From the NCBI GenBank assembly GCA_900095835.1, contig LT608321.1:290373-354372 (forward strand): a stretch of DNA of 64,000 nucleotides. The letters are read 5' to 3'. Source of the DNA: Ihuprevotella massiliensis. Its GTDB lineage: Bacteria > Bacteroidota > Bacteroidia > Bacteroidales > Bacteroidaceae. The notes beneath the pieces were generated by a model. That model ran no database searches and was not told the DNA's origin. It worked only from the letters and a program-made list of their open reading frames with translations. Positions 56,951 to 64,000 of the stretch are shown here, piece by piece. A program made the translations under genes and the position numbers. Every line of letters starts with the position of its first letter. Position 1 is the first letter of the stretch.

Positions 56951-57490
56951 TTAAATACTCACCAGTTCCATTCCTTTAAGAATGGCTTGCTCGTTGGCAG
57001 GCAAAAGATGATGGTGACGTTCTGGAAGTGTTTTGCGGAGCGCCTTCATCACACTTTCCACTTTTACTATGGGGTGTACTTTCAAATAACTACCCAAGAT
57101 GAACATGTTGAAGCACTTAGCCAACTTCATATCAGTTGCTGCGTTCATAGCAGCTACAGAATACACGTTGATATCTTCACGAGTAGGCGGTTGCATCACA
57201 CCAAATCCGTCAAAAATCAAGGTTCCTCCGAGCTTAACCTTGGGTTGAAATTTGTCAATGGAGGGCTGATTCAAAAGGATTGCAGTGTCATAGTTTGATA
57301 GAATGGGGGATGAGATGCTTTCATCACTAATGATTACGGTGACATTAGCCGTTCCTCCACGCTGTTCAGGACCATAGGCAGGCATCCAACTAACTTCTTT
57401 ACCTTCCATCAAAGCAGCGTAGGCGAGAATTTTGCCCATAGAAAGAACGCCCTGTCCACCAAATCCAGCAATAATAATTTCTTGTGTCAT
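56951..57490 (-). CDS. 2-oxoacid:acceptor oxidoreductase gamma subunit
   Basis: The 179-residue protein opens with IIIAGFGGQGVLSMGK, the gamma-domain motif of pyruvate/2-oxoacid oxidoreductases, and has AYGPEQRGGTANV. With the TPP-binding and alpha subunits upstream it forms a ferredoxin-dependent oxidoreductase. Last gene of the operon, 12 nt after the beta subunit. Confidence 0.9.
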   Translation of the reverse strand: MTQEIIIAGFGGQGVLSMGKILAYAALMEGKEVSWMPAYGPEQRGGTANVTVIISDESISSPILSNYDTAILLNQPSIDKFQPKVKLGGTLIFDGFGVMQPPTREDINVYSVAAMNAATDMKLAKCFNMFILGSYLKVHPIVKVESVMKALRKTLPERHHHLLPANEQAILKGMELVSI

Positions 57491-57502
57491 GGTTCTTTAG
57501 GC

Positions 57503-58276
57503 TTAAGCATTCTTGGTAATATCTTTAAGGTCTCCCTTAGGATAATATGTAAACATATTTTCTTTCATCCATTCATTGGCAGCTGTAGGAGCCATCTTCC
57601 ATCCCATGTTGCAAGTGGATACGAACTCTACCAGGCAAGAACCTTTCTGTTGCATGGAAAGTTCAAAGGCTTTGCGAAGTGCGCGTTTGGCTTTACCAAT
57701 GGAAGCCATTGACTCTACACTTTGACGGGTCACATAAGCTGTGCCTTCTAACATTGCTGCTATTTCTGCCAATTTGAGGGGATAGCCATGAAGCGCAGCC
57801 TCGCGACCATAAGGACTTGTTGAAGTCATTTGCCCCATAAGTGTTGTAGGTGCCATTTGTCCACCAGTCATACCATAAATGGCATTATTGATAAACACGA
57901 TAACAATACCTTCTCCACGATTGAGACTATGAATCGTTTCATTGGTGCCTATACCAGCAGCATCACCATCACCTTGGTAAGTGAAAACCAAATGATTTGG
58001 CATCACTCTCTTGATAGCCGTAGCCACAGCAGCAGCACGTCCGTGAGCAGCTTCTTGAAAATCGATGTCTATGTATTTATAGATGAATACACCACAACCT
58101 ACTGGGCTAACGCCCACAGCCTTCTCTCCCATACCCATTTCCTCAATAACCTCAGCGATGAGTTTATTGATTACACCATGGGAGCACCCTGGGCAGTAGT
58201 GCATTGTATTGTCGTTGAGCAGTGAGGAAGTCTTATAGACTTGAGTACCCTGCTTTATAATTTCTTCTTTCGTCAT
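57503..58276 (-). CDS. 2-oxoacid:acceptor oxidoreductase beta (TPP-binding) subunit
   Basis: The 257-residue protein has HYCPGCSHG and the thiamine-diphosphate motif from GDGDAAGIGTNE to INNAIYG. It decarboxylates a 2-oxoacid and passes electrons to ferredoxin, making acyl-CoA. Substrate (2-oxoisovalerate or 2-oxoglutarate) is not decided by these motifs. Confidence 0.9.
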   Translation of the reverse strand: MTKEEIIKQGTQVYKTSSLLNDNTMHYCPGCSHGVINKLIAEVIEEMGMGEKAVGVSPVGCGVFIYKYIDIDFQEAAHGRAAAVATAIKRVMPNHLVFTYQGDGDAAGIGTNETIHSLNRGEGIVIVFINNAIYGMTGGQMAPTTLMGQMTSTSPYGREAALHGYPLKLAEIAAMLEGTAYVTRQSVESMASIGKAKRALRKAFELSMQQKGSCLVEFVSTCNMGWKMAPTAANEWMKENMFTYYPKGDLKDITKNA

Positions 58277-58278
58277 GG

Positions 58279-58530
58279 TTATAACTTGTTGAAGATTCCT
58301 GGCATTCGAAACATCGCTTCCACCATTTTGATGAGAACAGCAACAACTGCAATGCCATAACTAATCAGTAGTCCGCGCTCTCCAGATTTGAAGTACAGCA
58401 CTCCAACGATAGATACCAAAGCTAAAGCAATGAAAATGCTGTTTAACCAGTTGCGTATGATTAAAATTCTGCGCTGACGTTTCTTCTCTCGTTGTTCGTC
58501 ACTTTGCGTTTGTCGAGAAGTTGTATTCAT
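58279..58530 (-). CDS. Small two-TM protein within the oxidoreductase operon
   Basis: The 83-residue protein has a basic N-terminus (EKKRQRRILIIRNW) and two hydrophobic segments (about 30-46 and 51-70). It overlaps the alpha subunit gene by 4 nt and is 2 nt from the beta subunit gene, so it is translated with both. A membrane anchor or assembly role for the oxidoreductase is possible. No family recognised. Confidence 0.72.
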   Translation of the reverse strand: MNTTSRQTQSDEQREKKRQRRILIIRNWLNSIFIALALVSIVGVLYFKSGERGLLISYGIAVVAVLIKMVEAMFRMPGIFNKL

Positions 58531-59600
58531 AACATTGTTTTGAGTTTGTCCAAAATCTCACTAGGACTTGGCACAATCCCGCCGAGACGACCGTAATGTT
58601 CTACGGGAACGCGTCCTTCTACGGTGTAGCGCACATCAAAAACCATTTGTCCTGCATTGATTTCCACGGTCAAAATGCCTTTGACCTTGTCAGCCATCTC
58701 CAAGATTTGCTTCTTAGGGAATGGCCACAACGTGATGGGACGCAACAATTGCACCTCAATGCCTTCAGCCTTTGCCAAATCTACCACTTTTTGAGAGATT
58801 CGCGCAGCAGATCCAAAGGCTACAATGCCTAAAACGGGATTTTCACTACCGGTGAGTTCGTAGCGCACTTCCTTTTCTTCAATTTCGCGATACTTAGCTT
58901 GCAAGTGAAGATTGTGTTTCTCCATGATTTCTGGAACGAGCTCCACGGAGGTAATCACGTTAGGCTTGCGGTTTTTGCAACCTGTTGTAGCCCAAGGGTA
59001 GCGTTTTACAATCTCTTCATCCGACAAACGTTCTTTCTGAGGTTGCAATTCCACTTTTTCCATCATTTGTCCGATGACACCATCGGCCAACATGATTACT
59101 GGAGTGCGATAGCGGAACGCGAGTTCAAAACCTAGGTCTACGAAATCTGCCATCTCCTGCACACTGTTGGGCGCAAGGACAATGAGTTCGTAGTCACCAT
59201 TACCGCCACCGCGAGTAGCTTGATTGTAGTCACTTTGAGAAGGTTGAATAGTTCCCAAACCAGGGCCACCACGCTGAACATTAACGATGAGGCAGGGCAC
59301 TTCTGCACCAGCCATATAACTAATGCCCTCTTGCATCAAAGCAATACCGACACTTGCAGATGAAGTCATCACTTTCTTTCCGCAACCACCAGCACCATAG
59401 AGCATATTGATGCTAGCCACTTCACTTTCTGCTTGAAGCACAACCATACCGGTCGTCTTCCAGGGCTGAAGTTCTGCAAAGGTTTCAAGCACCTCACTCT
59501 GTGGAGTGATTGGGTAGCCAAAATACGCATCGCAGCCACAGCGTACAGCTGCATAAGCAAGGGCTTCATTGCCTTTTAGAAGTAATATCTCTTTTTCCAT
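58527..59600 (-). CDS. vorB: 2-oxoacid:acceptor oxidoreductase alpha subunit, VorB type
   Basis: The 357-residue protein has the pyrimidine-binding domain (LKGNEALAYAAVRCGCD; YPITPQSEVLE) and the C-terminal domain of the alpha subunit. Sequence fits VorB (3-methyl-2-oxobutanoate:ferredoxin oxidoreductase), with KorA as alternative. It works with the beta, gamma and ferredoxin subunits around it in branched-chain 2-oxoacid metabolism. Confidence 0.85.
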   Translation of the reverse strand: MEKEILLLKGNEALAYAAVRCGCDAYFGYPITPQSEVLETFAELQPWKTTGMVVLQAESEVASINMLYGAGGCGKKVMTSSASVGIALMQEGISYMAGAEVPCLIVNVQRGGPGLGTIQPSQSDYNQATRGGGNGDYELIVLAPNSVQEMADFVDLGFELAFRYRTPVIMLADGVIGQMMEKVELQPQKERLSDEEIVKRYPWATTGCKNRKPNVITSVELVPEIMEKHNLHLQAKYREIEEKEVRYELTGSENPVLGIVAFGSAARISQKVVDLAKAEGIEVQLLRPITLWPFPKKQILEMADKVKGILTVEINAGQMVFDVRYTVEGRVPVEHYGRLGGIVPSPSEILDKLKTML

Positions 59601-59787
59601 AAGGAGATTATCAAAAGAAATTGAGGAAATAATCGAAATAATTATTTGAGACGAGGCTCACATAGGAGATCTCATTACAAATTCAGATTCCAGCAAAGGA
59701 ATCTTATGAAATACTCATTGGTTAATTACTTCGACAGGAACCTTACTACAGTTTATCAAATAGAACTGTGTAGGAAGAATACAGAGA

Positions 59788-60018
59788 TTACGACTCGCGC
59801 AATCGGTAAACGACGATGCAACCATCTGGGCAAACAGTGGCACATGCAGTGCAACCAATGCAAGCTTCTGCATTGATATCTTCGCAGTATGCGTATCCAC
59901 GATGGTTCACGGCTGTTTTGCAGAGAGCCAATGTCTGCGTGGGACAAGCCACTACGCAGAGATTGCAGCCTTTACATCGTTCGGTGTCGATGACGACAGC
60001 ACCTCTCATTTTGGCCAT
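59788..60018 (-). CDS. 4Fe-4S ferredoxin subunit of the oxidoreductase
   Basis: The 76-residue protein has two CX2CX2CX3CP clusters (CKGCNLCVVACP and CIGCTACATVCP), each binding a 4Fe-4S. It is the electron-transfer subunit of the oxidoreductase operon, separated from vorB by 187 nt in which I see no gene or clear signal. Confidence 0.92.
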   Translation of the reverse strand: MAKMRGAVVIDTERCKGCNLCVVACPTQTLALCKTAVNHRGYAYCEDINAEACIGCTACATVCPDGCIVVYRLRES

Positions 60019-60031
60019 ATCAGTAGAGTTT

Positions 60032-60304
60032 TTAAGGATTTAAATTGTCTTTGTAGTAAAAGTCGTATATGTCGGTTATCATGTTTAGCATTTCAGCCGC
60101 CTCCCCATGAGGAGCTAGTTCGTCTGCTTGTAGGAAATATCCTTTAGCTTTATGCCAATCTGCTTGTTTTGCCGCCAATAAACCTTCGAGAAAGAGACGT
60201 TCACTTTGAGCCATCGAATCAGCAGGAACAGAATCAAGTGCAGCTCTTGCCGCTACCCAATCGTGCTGCTCTATCAAAGTTTTAATGTCATTGGCTTTGT
60301 TCAT
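60032..60304 (-). CDS. Small TPR-like protein heading the oxidoreductase operon
   Basis: The ATG at 60304 gives 90 residues (an upstream in-frame start at 60331 lies within the promoter). Helices with a TPR-like pattern (AKGYFLQADELAPHGEAAEML) fill most of it. It is 13 nt from the ferredoxin gene. It may assist assembly or binding of the complex. Confidence 0.68.
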   Translation of the reverse strand: MNKANDIKTLIEQHDWVAARAALDSVPADSMAQSERLFLEGLLAAKQADWHKAKGYFLQADELAPHGEAAEMLNMITDIYDFYYKDNLNP

Positions 60305-60311
60305 GATATTG

Positions 60312-60319
60312 CAAAGATA
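60312..60319 (-). promoter_or_regulatory. -7 element directly before the TPR-like gene
   Basis: TATCTTTG on the minus strand (60319-60312), with 7 nt to the ATG. No clear -33. Confidence 0.55.
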
Positions 60320-60527
60320 CAACTTTATCAATAAAGCACCATTTTCATCAAGTGTTTTTTGTGGGGTTTCTCGTTAATTTATGGCAAGTGTTTTCAGCTT
60401 TGTCGTTCGTACACGATAATTATGACGTTTGTACTCTCAACCTACCCTTTAAAGTTACACAGCAAATCACATATCAAGCCATCCCCCTCCAGTTTTAGTA
60501 GTAACAGTACCCCCCCTGAGAATAAAG

Positions 60528-60566
60528 AAACACCAAAGCAAGGATGTCTATCCTACTTTGGTGTTT
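60528..60566 (-). terminator. Terminator of the GH109-like gene
   Basis: An 11-bp stem AAACACCAAAG / CTTTGGTGTTT (60528-60538, 60556-60566) contains a second 5-bp stem (AGGAT / ATCCT). It lies 31 nt after the gene end on the minus strand, although the T-run is weak. Confidence 0.7.
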
Positions 60567-60597
60567 GAGATTGTGACCTATATTAAAAGATATAGGT

Positions 60598-62268
60598 TTA
60601 CTTAGTCATTGCAGCTTTTTTCACCGCTACTTGCATCACATTGAGAGCTTTCACTTTGGCTGTTGCAAATGCTTTCTGAGCTTTTGCCTTGGCATCTGCA
60701 TTGGGAGCCTTGGCGATTGCATCGTAAAGATTCCACAATTTGAGCTTAGCTGTCTGCTCCTTTTGAGCAGTTGTAGCAGCTGCTGCAATAGCGTCTACTT
60801 TTTCTTCATCAGTGGTATTATAAGCATGCTTATAACCCTTTTGTTCATTCCATTGACCACGAGTAAAGTCAGGGAAAGCTACAGCTGCACAATTATTGTC
60901 CATTGACAATGTGCCGAGTTCAGCCAAGCAACTCCATTCTGCAAGGTCATAAACATCCATGTCAAGAGGCAAACCGTTTTGGAGACAATAAACCAAACGT
61001 GCATCCATCATGAAGTCCATACCACCATGGCCCATTTCTCTACCAGCTTCGCCATATTTCTTGATAATGGGGTGCTCATACTTTTCTTCAAGTTTCTTCG
61101 CTTCTGCATCGGGCAAGAAGCCATGACTACTGAGATTGTCAATCTTGGGAGAAACACCACTTTCTTGAAGTTGCTTGCTATCAAGAGCAAACTTAGGTTG
61201 TGGATACTTAGTTGCATATCCCTTAGTACCCGTCAACTTGAAGAGGCGATTGTATGGCTGAGGGTTCATTACATTGTGTTGAATCTCTACAACCTTCCCA
61301 TTTGCCGTACGCATCAACGTAGTTGTATGGTCACCATTACGATAATCGTTGCAAGGCTCTCCAGTGGCTTTCTCCATGTATTCCTTACCATGCACAGACT
61401 TAGTATCCATTGCTGTTAATACAGTGAAACGGTCACCACGGTGGATATCAAGACATTGAGCTACGGGACCGAGGCCATGGGTTGCATAGACGTCACCACG
61501 ATTCTTGCTGTTGTAAGCCATACGCCAGCCAACCTTCTTTGACAAAGAATCGGATGGGTTGTGCCAATAGTGTCCCCAGAAGTCGTCAAGATTGTGGATG
61601 TAAGCACCTTCTGCACGCAACACCTCACCGAACACACCATTTTGTGCCATGTTGAGGGCGTTGAGTTCATAGTAGTCATAGCAGCAGTTTTCAAGAATCA
61701 TGCAGTGTTTCTGAGTCTTCTCAGAAAGATCTACCAACTGCCAGCATTCATCAAGGTTCATAGCTGAAGGAACTTCAACAGCAGCATGTTTGCCATTTTC
61801 CATTGCACATTTAGCTACGGGGAAATGGTGATCCCAGTCTGTTGCAATGTACACGAGATCTACATCTGAACGCTTGCAAAGTTCCTCATAGCCCTTTTCA
61901 CCAGAGTATATGTCAGCAGGAGGAAGTCCTTTGGCACGAAGGTATTTCTGACAAGCTTCAGCACGATTTGCTTCATAGTCACAGAGAGCCACTATTTGTA
62001 CTCCTGGTATGTGAGTAAAACGATTAACAGCGCCTGGACCACGCATACCAAGACCAACAAAAGCCACACGCACAGTTTGCAAACGAGGAGTTGCAAGGTT
62101 AAGCACAGACTTTTGTCCTGCAGCACGGGCGGGAGTTTGAGTTACAATTGTACCTTTTTCCCATTTCCAGTTACTGGGGTCAGAATACTTTGAAGTAGAT
62201 TGTGCAACTGCACTGCTCGCAAAAAGAACAAGCGCACATGTTGCCACCAGAAAACTTTTAATTTTCAT
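60598..62268 (-). CDS. Secreted GH109-like NAD-dependent glycosidase (Gfo/Idh/MocA fold)
   Basis: The 556-residue protein has a signal peptide (1-22). A Rossmann domain starts VRVAFVGLGMRGPGAV, with EVPSA replacing the usual EKP loop. CYDYYELNALNMAQNG and AEGAYIHNLDDFWG are typical of GH109 alpha-N-acetylgalactosaminidase-type enzymes, which hydrolyse by an NAD-dependent oxidation/elimination mechanism. A Lys/Ala-rich helical tail (about 480-556) follows. Glycan target is uncertain. It follows the coiled-coil lipoprotein by 29 nt. Confidence 0.85.
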   Translation of the reverse strand: MKIKSFLVATCALVLFASSAVAQSTSKYSDPSNWKWEKGTIVTQTPARAAGQKSVLNLATPRLQTVRVAFVGLGMRGPGAVNRFTHIPGVQIVALCDYEANRAEACQKYLRAKGLPPADIYSGEKGYEELCKRSDVDLVYIATDWDHHFPVAKCAMENGKHAAVEVPSAMNLDECWQLVDLSEKTQKHCMILENCCYDYYELNALNMAQNGVFGEVLRAEGAYIHNLDDFWGHYWHNPSDSLSKKVGWRMAYNSKNRGDVYATHGLGPVAQCLDIHRGDRFTVLTAMDTKSVHGKEYMEKATGEPCNDYRNGDHTTTLMRTANGKVVEIQHNVMNPQPYNRLFKLTGTKGYATKYPQPKFALDSKQLQESGVSPKIDNLSSHGFLPDAEAKKLEEKYEHPIIKKYGEAGREMGHGGMDFMMDARLVYCLQNGLPLDMDVYDLAEWSCLAELGTLSMDNNCAAVAFPDFTRGQWNEQKGYKHAYNTTDEEKVDAIAAAATTAQKEQTAKLKLWNLYDAIAKAPNADAKAKAQKAFATAKVKALNVMQVAVKKAAMTK

Positions 62269-62297
62269 TTTGTTGATGCTTTATTTAGGTAGAAGAG

Positions 62298-63173
62298 TTA
62301 TTTTTCCAATGTAATAGCTGAAGAACCAATCATTTGCCCATCGCAGAAAACATGTACACTATACTTTCCAGCAGAGAGGAACTCATTTGAAGTTCCTACA
62401 ACGAGAGATACATGTTGTTCCTCGCCTGTGTATTCTACAGATTTTGTAGCTGAGCTTTCCAGCGTACGGTTTTCATAAGTGAAACTACTTCCACCTCCAA
62501 TGACGGATCCATTGGGGTTCATCAAACGAACATATATAGTTCTATTACCAGTAGCGGCGGTCACATTTCGATTGATGGTAAATGAGACCATGAATCGCTC
62601 AATGTCTTTAGACTTCTTGGCTTGTTTACCACTACGCTTCTGTGGGGTAATGCTAATACCAGACGCATTGAGTTGAGCAGCAATAGCCACTTTATCATTA
62701 AGTTTGGCTCGCTCTTGGTCTAGCGATGAAATCATGGTGTTTGCGTCATTCAACTGACTTCGAGCTACATCACGTTCATTCGTAAGACGACCATTTTCTC
62801 GCTGCAAAGAGTCTACCTGAATAACAAATGATCTCAATACAGCACGCACTGTTTCAAGCTCTTTTTTGAGACGCTTAATCTCAGCTGCATCTGTAGACTT
62901 CACGCGTTTTAGTTCCTCAAGCAAACTCTTGGTTCGTTCTTGTTCACGACCTAGCTGACTGAGGAGAGAGTCATCTTTGATACCTTTCTTCAGTTCATCA
63001 TATTGCAAAGCAAACTGTTGATACTGATTTTCCATCTCGCGACGATCCATGTCTGCAAGTTGGCGCAATTCTTCAAGCTCTTTGTCTCTTTGTTTATCTT
63101 TTTCACTACGGCAACTACCAAGAGAGAAAGAGGAAGCGACAACAAGACCTGCAATAAGGAGTAATTGCTTCAT
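62298..63173 (-). CDS. Coiled-coil lipoprotein
   Basis: The 291-residue protein has a lipobox ending at Cys21 (SLGSC). A long charged coiled coil (about 25-170) follows, then a beta-rich C-terminal domain with TGNRTIYVRLMNPNG. The coil could span part of the periplasm. Family not named with confidence. It lies between ilvE (26-nt gap) and the GH109-like gene (29 nt), so it is probably co-transcribed with them. Confidence 0.72.
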   Translation of the reverse strand: MKQLLLIAGLVVASSFSLGSCRSEKDKQRDKELEELRQLADMDRREMENQYQQFALQYDELKKGIKDDSLLSQLGREQERTKSLLEELKRVKSTDAAEIKRLKKELETVRAVLRSFVIQVDSLQRENGRLTNERDVARSQLNDANTMISSLDQERAKLNDKVAIAAQLNASGISITPQKRSGKQAKKSKDIERFMVSFTINRNVTAATGNRTIYVRLMNPNGSVIGGGSSFTYENRTLESSATKSVEYTGEEQHVSLVVGTSNEFLSAGKYSVHVFCDGQMIGSSAITLEK

Positions 63174-63199
63174 AAATACTTTGGATTGAACAGGTAATA

Positions 63200-64000
63200 T
63201 TAGTCTATAACTGTTACCCAGCCATGGGTATCTGCTTCGATACCATATTGGATATTGCGGAGCTTTGTGTAGAGTTGAGTCGAAACAGGTCCTGGTTCAC
63301 CATTTTCAGTAAATACATAGCTCTTTCCCATTTCGGGGTCATCGATGCGAGCGATAGGGCTAATAACAGCAGCAGTACCACAAGCACCAGCCTCTTCAAA
63401 CGTAGCTAGTTCTTCTTCCGGTATAGGTCTAACCTCAACTTTTAAGCCTAAATCTAAAGCCAATTGTTGTAGACTCTTATTAGTAATGGAGGGAAGAATA
63501 GAAGAAGACTTTGGAGTGATGTAGGTATTTTCCTTAATACCAAAGAAATTAGCCGCACCACATTCATCTATATACTTTTTCTCTTTAGCATCTAGATAGA
63601 ATTCCGCAGAGTATCCAGCATCATGAGCCCATTTGCTTGCACGCAAACTAGCGGCATAGTTTCCTCCCACTTTGAAAGTACCTGTTCCATGGGGGGCTGC
63701 TCGGTCAAACTCACGTGTAATCACGAAATTCGTAGCTGCAAATCCACCTTTGAAATAAGGCCCTACTGGAGTAACAAAAATAATAAAGAGGTACTCTTCA
63801 GCTGGTTTCACACCTACCTGGGCACCTGTACCAATAAGCAGTGGACGAATGTATAAGGCTGCTCCACTTTCATAAGGAGGAACAAAGCGTTCATTGAGCT
63901 TAACCACCTTTTTTACCATTTCCACGAACTTCTCTGTGGGCATTTCTGGCATGAGAATACCGCGAGAAGTGCTTTGCATACGAGTTGCATTGTCCTCAAT
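63200..64000 (-). CDS. ilvE: Branched-chain amino-acid aminotransferase (partial, N-terminus beyond the window)
   Basis: The frame is open to the window edge (IEDNATRMQSTSRGILMPEM is continuous upstream of the apparent ATG at 63979), so about 70-80 N-terminal residues lie outside. The PLP lysine region is GTGTFKVGGNYAAS, and the fold class IV motif ECGAANFFGI is present. It interconverts branched-chain amino acids and 2-oxoacids. Confidence 0.92.
   Translation of the reverse strand: MEDNATRMQSTSRGILMPEMPTEKFVEMVKKVVKLNERFVPPYESGAALYIRPLLIGTGAQVGVKPAEEYLFIIFVTPVGPYFKGGFAATNFVITREFDRAAPHGTGTFKVGGNYAASLRASKWAHDAGYSAEFYLDAKEKKYIDECGAANFFGIKENTYITPKSSSILPSITNKSLQQLALDLGLKVEVRPIPEEELATFEEAGACGTAAVISPIARIDDPEMGKSYVFTENGEPGPVSTQLYTKLRNIQYGIEADTHGWVTVID

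Overview
The window is a bacterial chromosome segment from a member of the Bacteroidales, most likely a Prevotellaceae relative. The pointers are: the Bacteroidetes -7 promoter element TAnnTTTG (once with a clean -33 TTTG) in front of many genes and few obvious Shine-Dalgarno sites; a SusA-type amylase; Bacteroidetes-specific families (Porin_10-like porin, DUF4923-like and DUF6108-like proteins, golvesin-domain protein, VorB-type oxidoreductase operon, GH109-type enzyme); the purF-like/carA/carB cluster; and a YDLQGR C-terminal tail on a metalloprotease. No rRNA, tRNA, insertion sequence, prophage or CRISPR array was seen.

Layout: 1-2 kb, tail of an upstream gene and a secreted GH13 amylase. 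2-17.5 kb, minus-strand genes: ettA, nudC, phosphoglucomutase, a glycosyltransferase, dnaE, a porin overlapping dapA, and ligA. 17.6-21.2 kb: trmD and uvrB. 21.3-22 kb: a HAD phosphatase broken by a one-base frameshift. 22.2-24.7 kb: an ECF sigma factor, a one-TM probable anti-sigma factor, a secreted protein and an outer-membrane barrel. 25-31.4 kb: purF-like, carA, carB. 32-33.8 kb: SPOR lipoprotein and a three-gene YtxH/holin-like operon. 34-41.9 kb: gyrA, two periplasmic TPR-type proteins, an M3 peptidase, a dCMP deaminase. 42-46 kb: DUF4923-like protein, M6 metalloprotease, 4-TM protein, divergent Gfo/Idh oxidoreductase. 46-50 kb: valS and a second glycosyltransferase. 50-53 kb, minus: recR, small membrane protein, engB, histidine kinase. 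53-60.3 kb, minus: golvesin/amidase-like exoprotein, acyltransferase, small protein, and a six-gene 2-oxoacid oxidoreductase operon. 60.6-64 kb, minus: GH109-like enzyme, coiled-coil lipoprotein, and ilvE cut by the window edge.

Most genes are housekeeping (replication and repair, translation, nucleotide and amino-acid synthesis) mixed with envelope and glycan functions. The most unusual structure is not a gene. Four long intergenic regions (about 4.3, 18.6, 31.7 and 49.1 kb) each carry an array of degenerate 21-bp units built around a TCSGA core, with the units in exact or near-exact 21-bp phase (two helical turns, or seven codons). The unit is nearly palindromic, so it reads similarly on both strands, and when translated it yields heptads of the form I-S-[DE]-[IV]-[FL]. 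This dispersed family is the best candidate here for something undescribed.

Other points of note: a Gly at the GyrA position equivalent to E. coli Asp87; several genes whose -7 element lies 5-7 nt before the ATG, which suggests leaderless mRNAs; hairpins lying directly upstream of nudC and susA; and a perfect palindrome over the presumed uvrB promoter.
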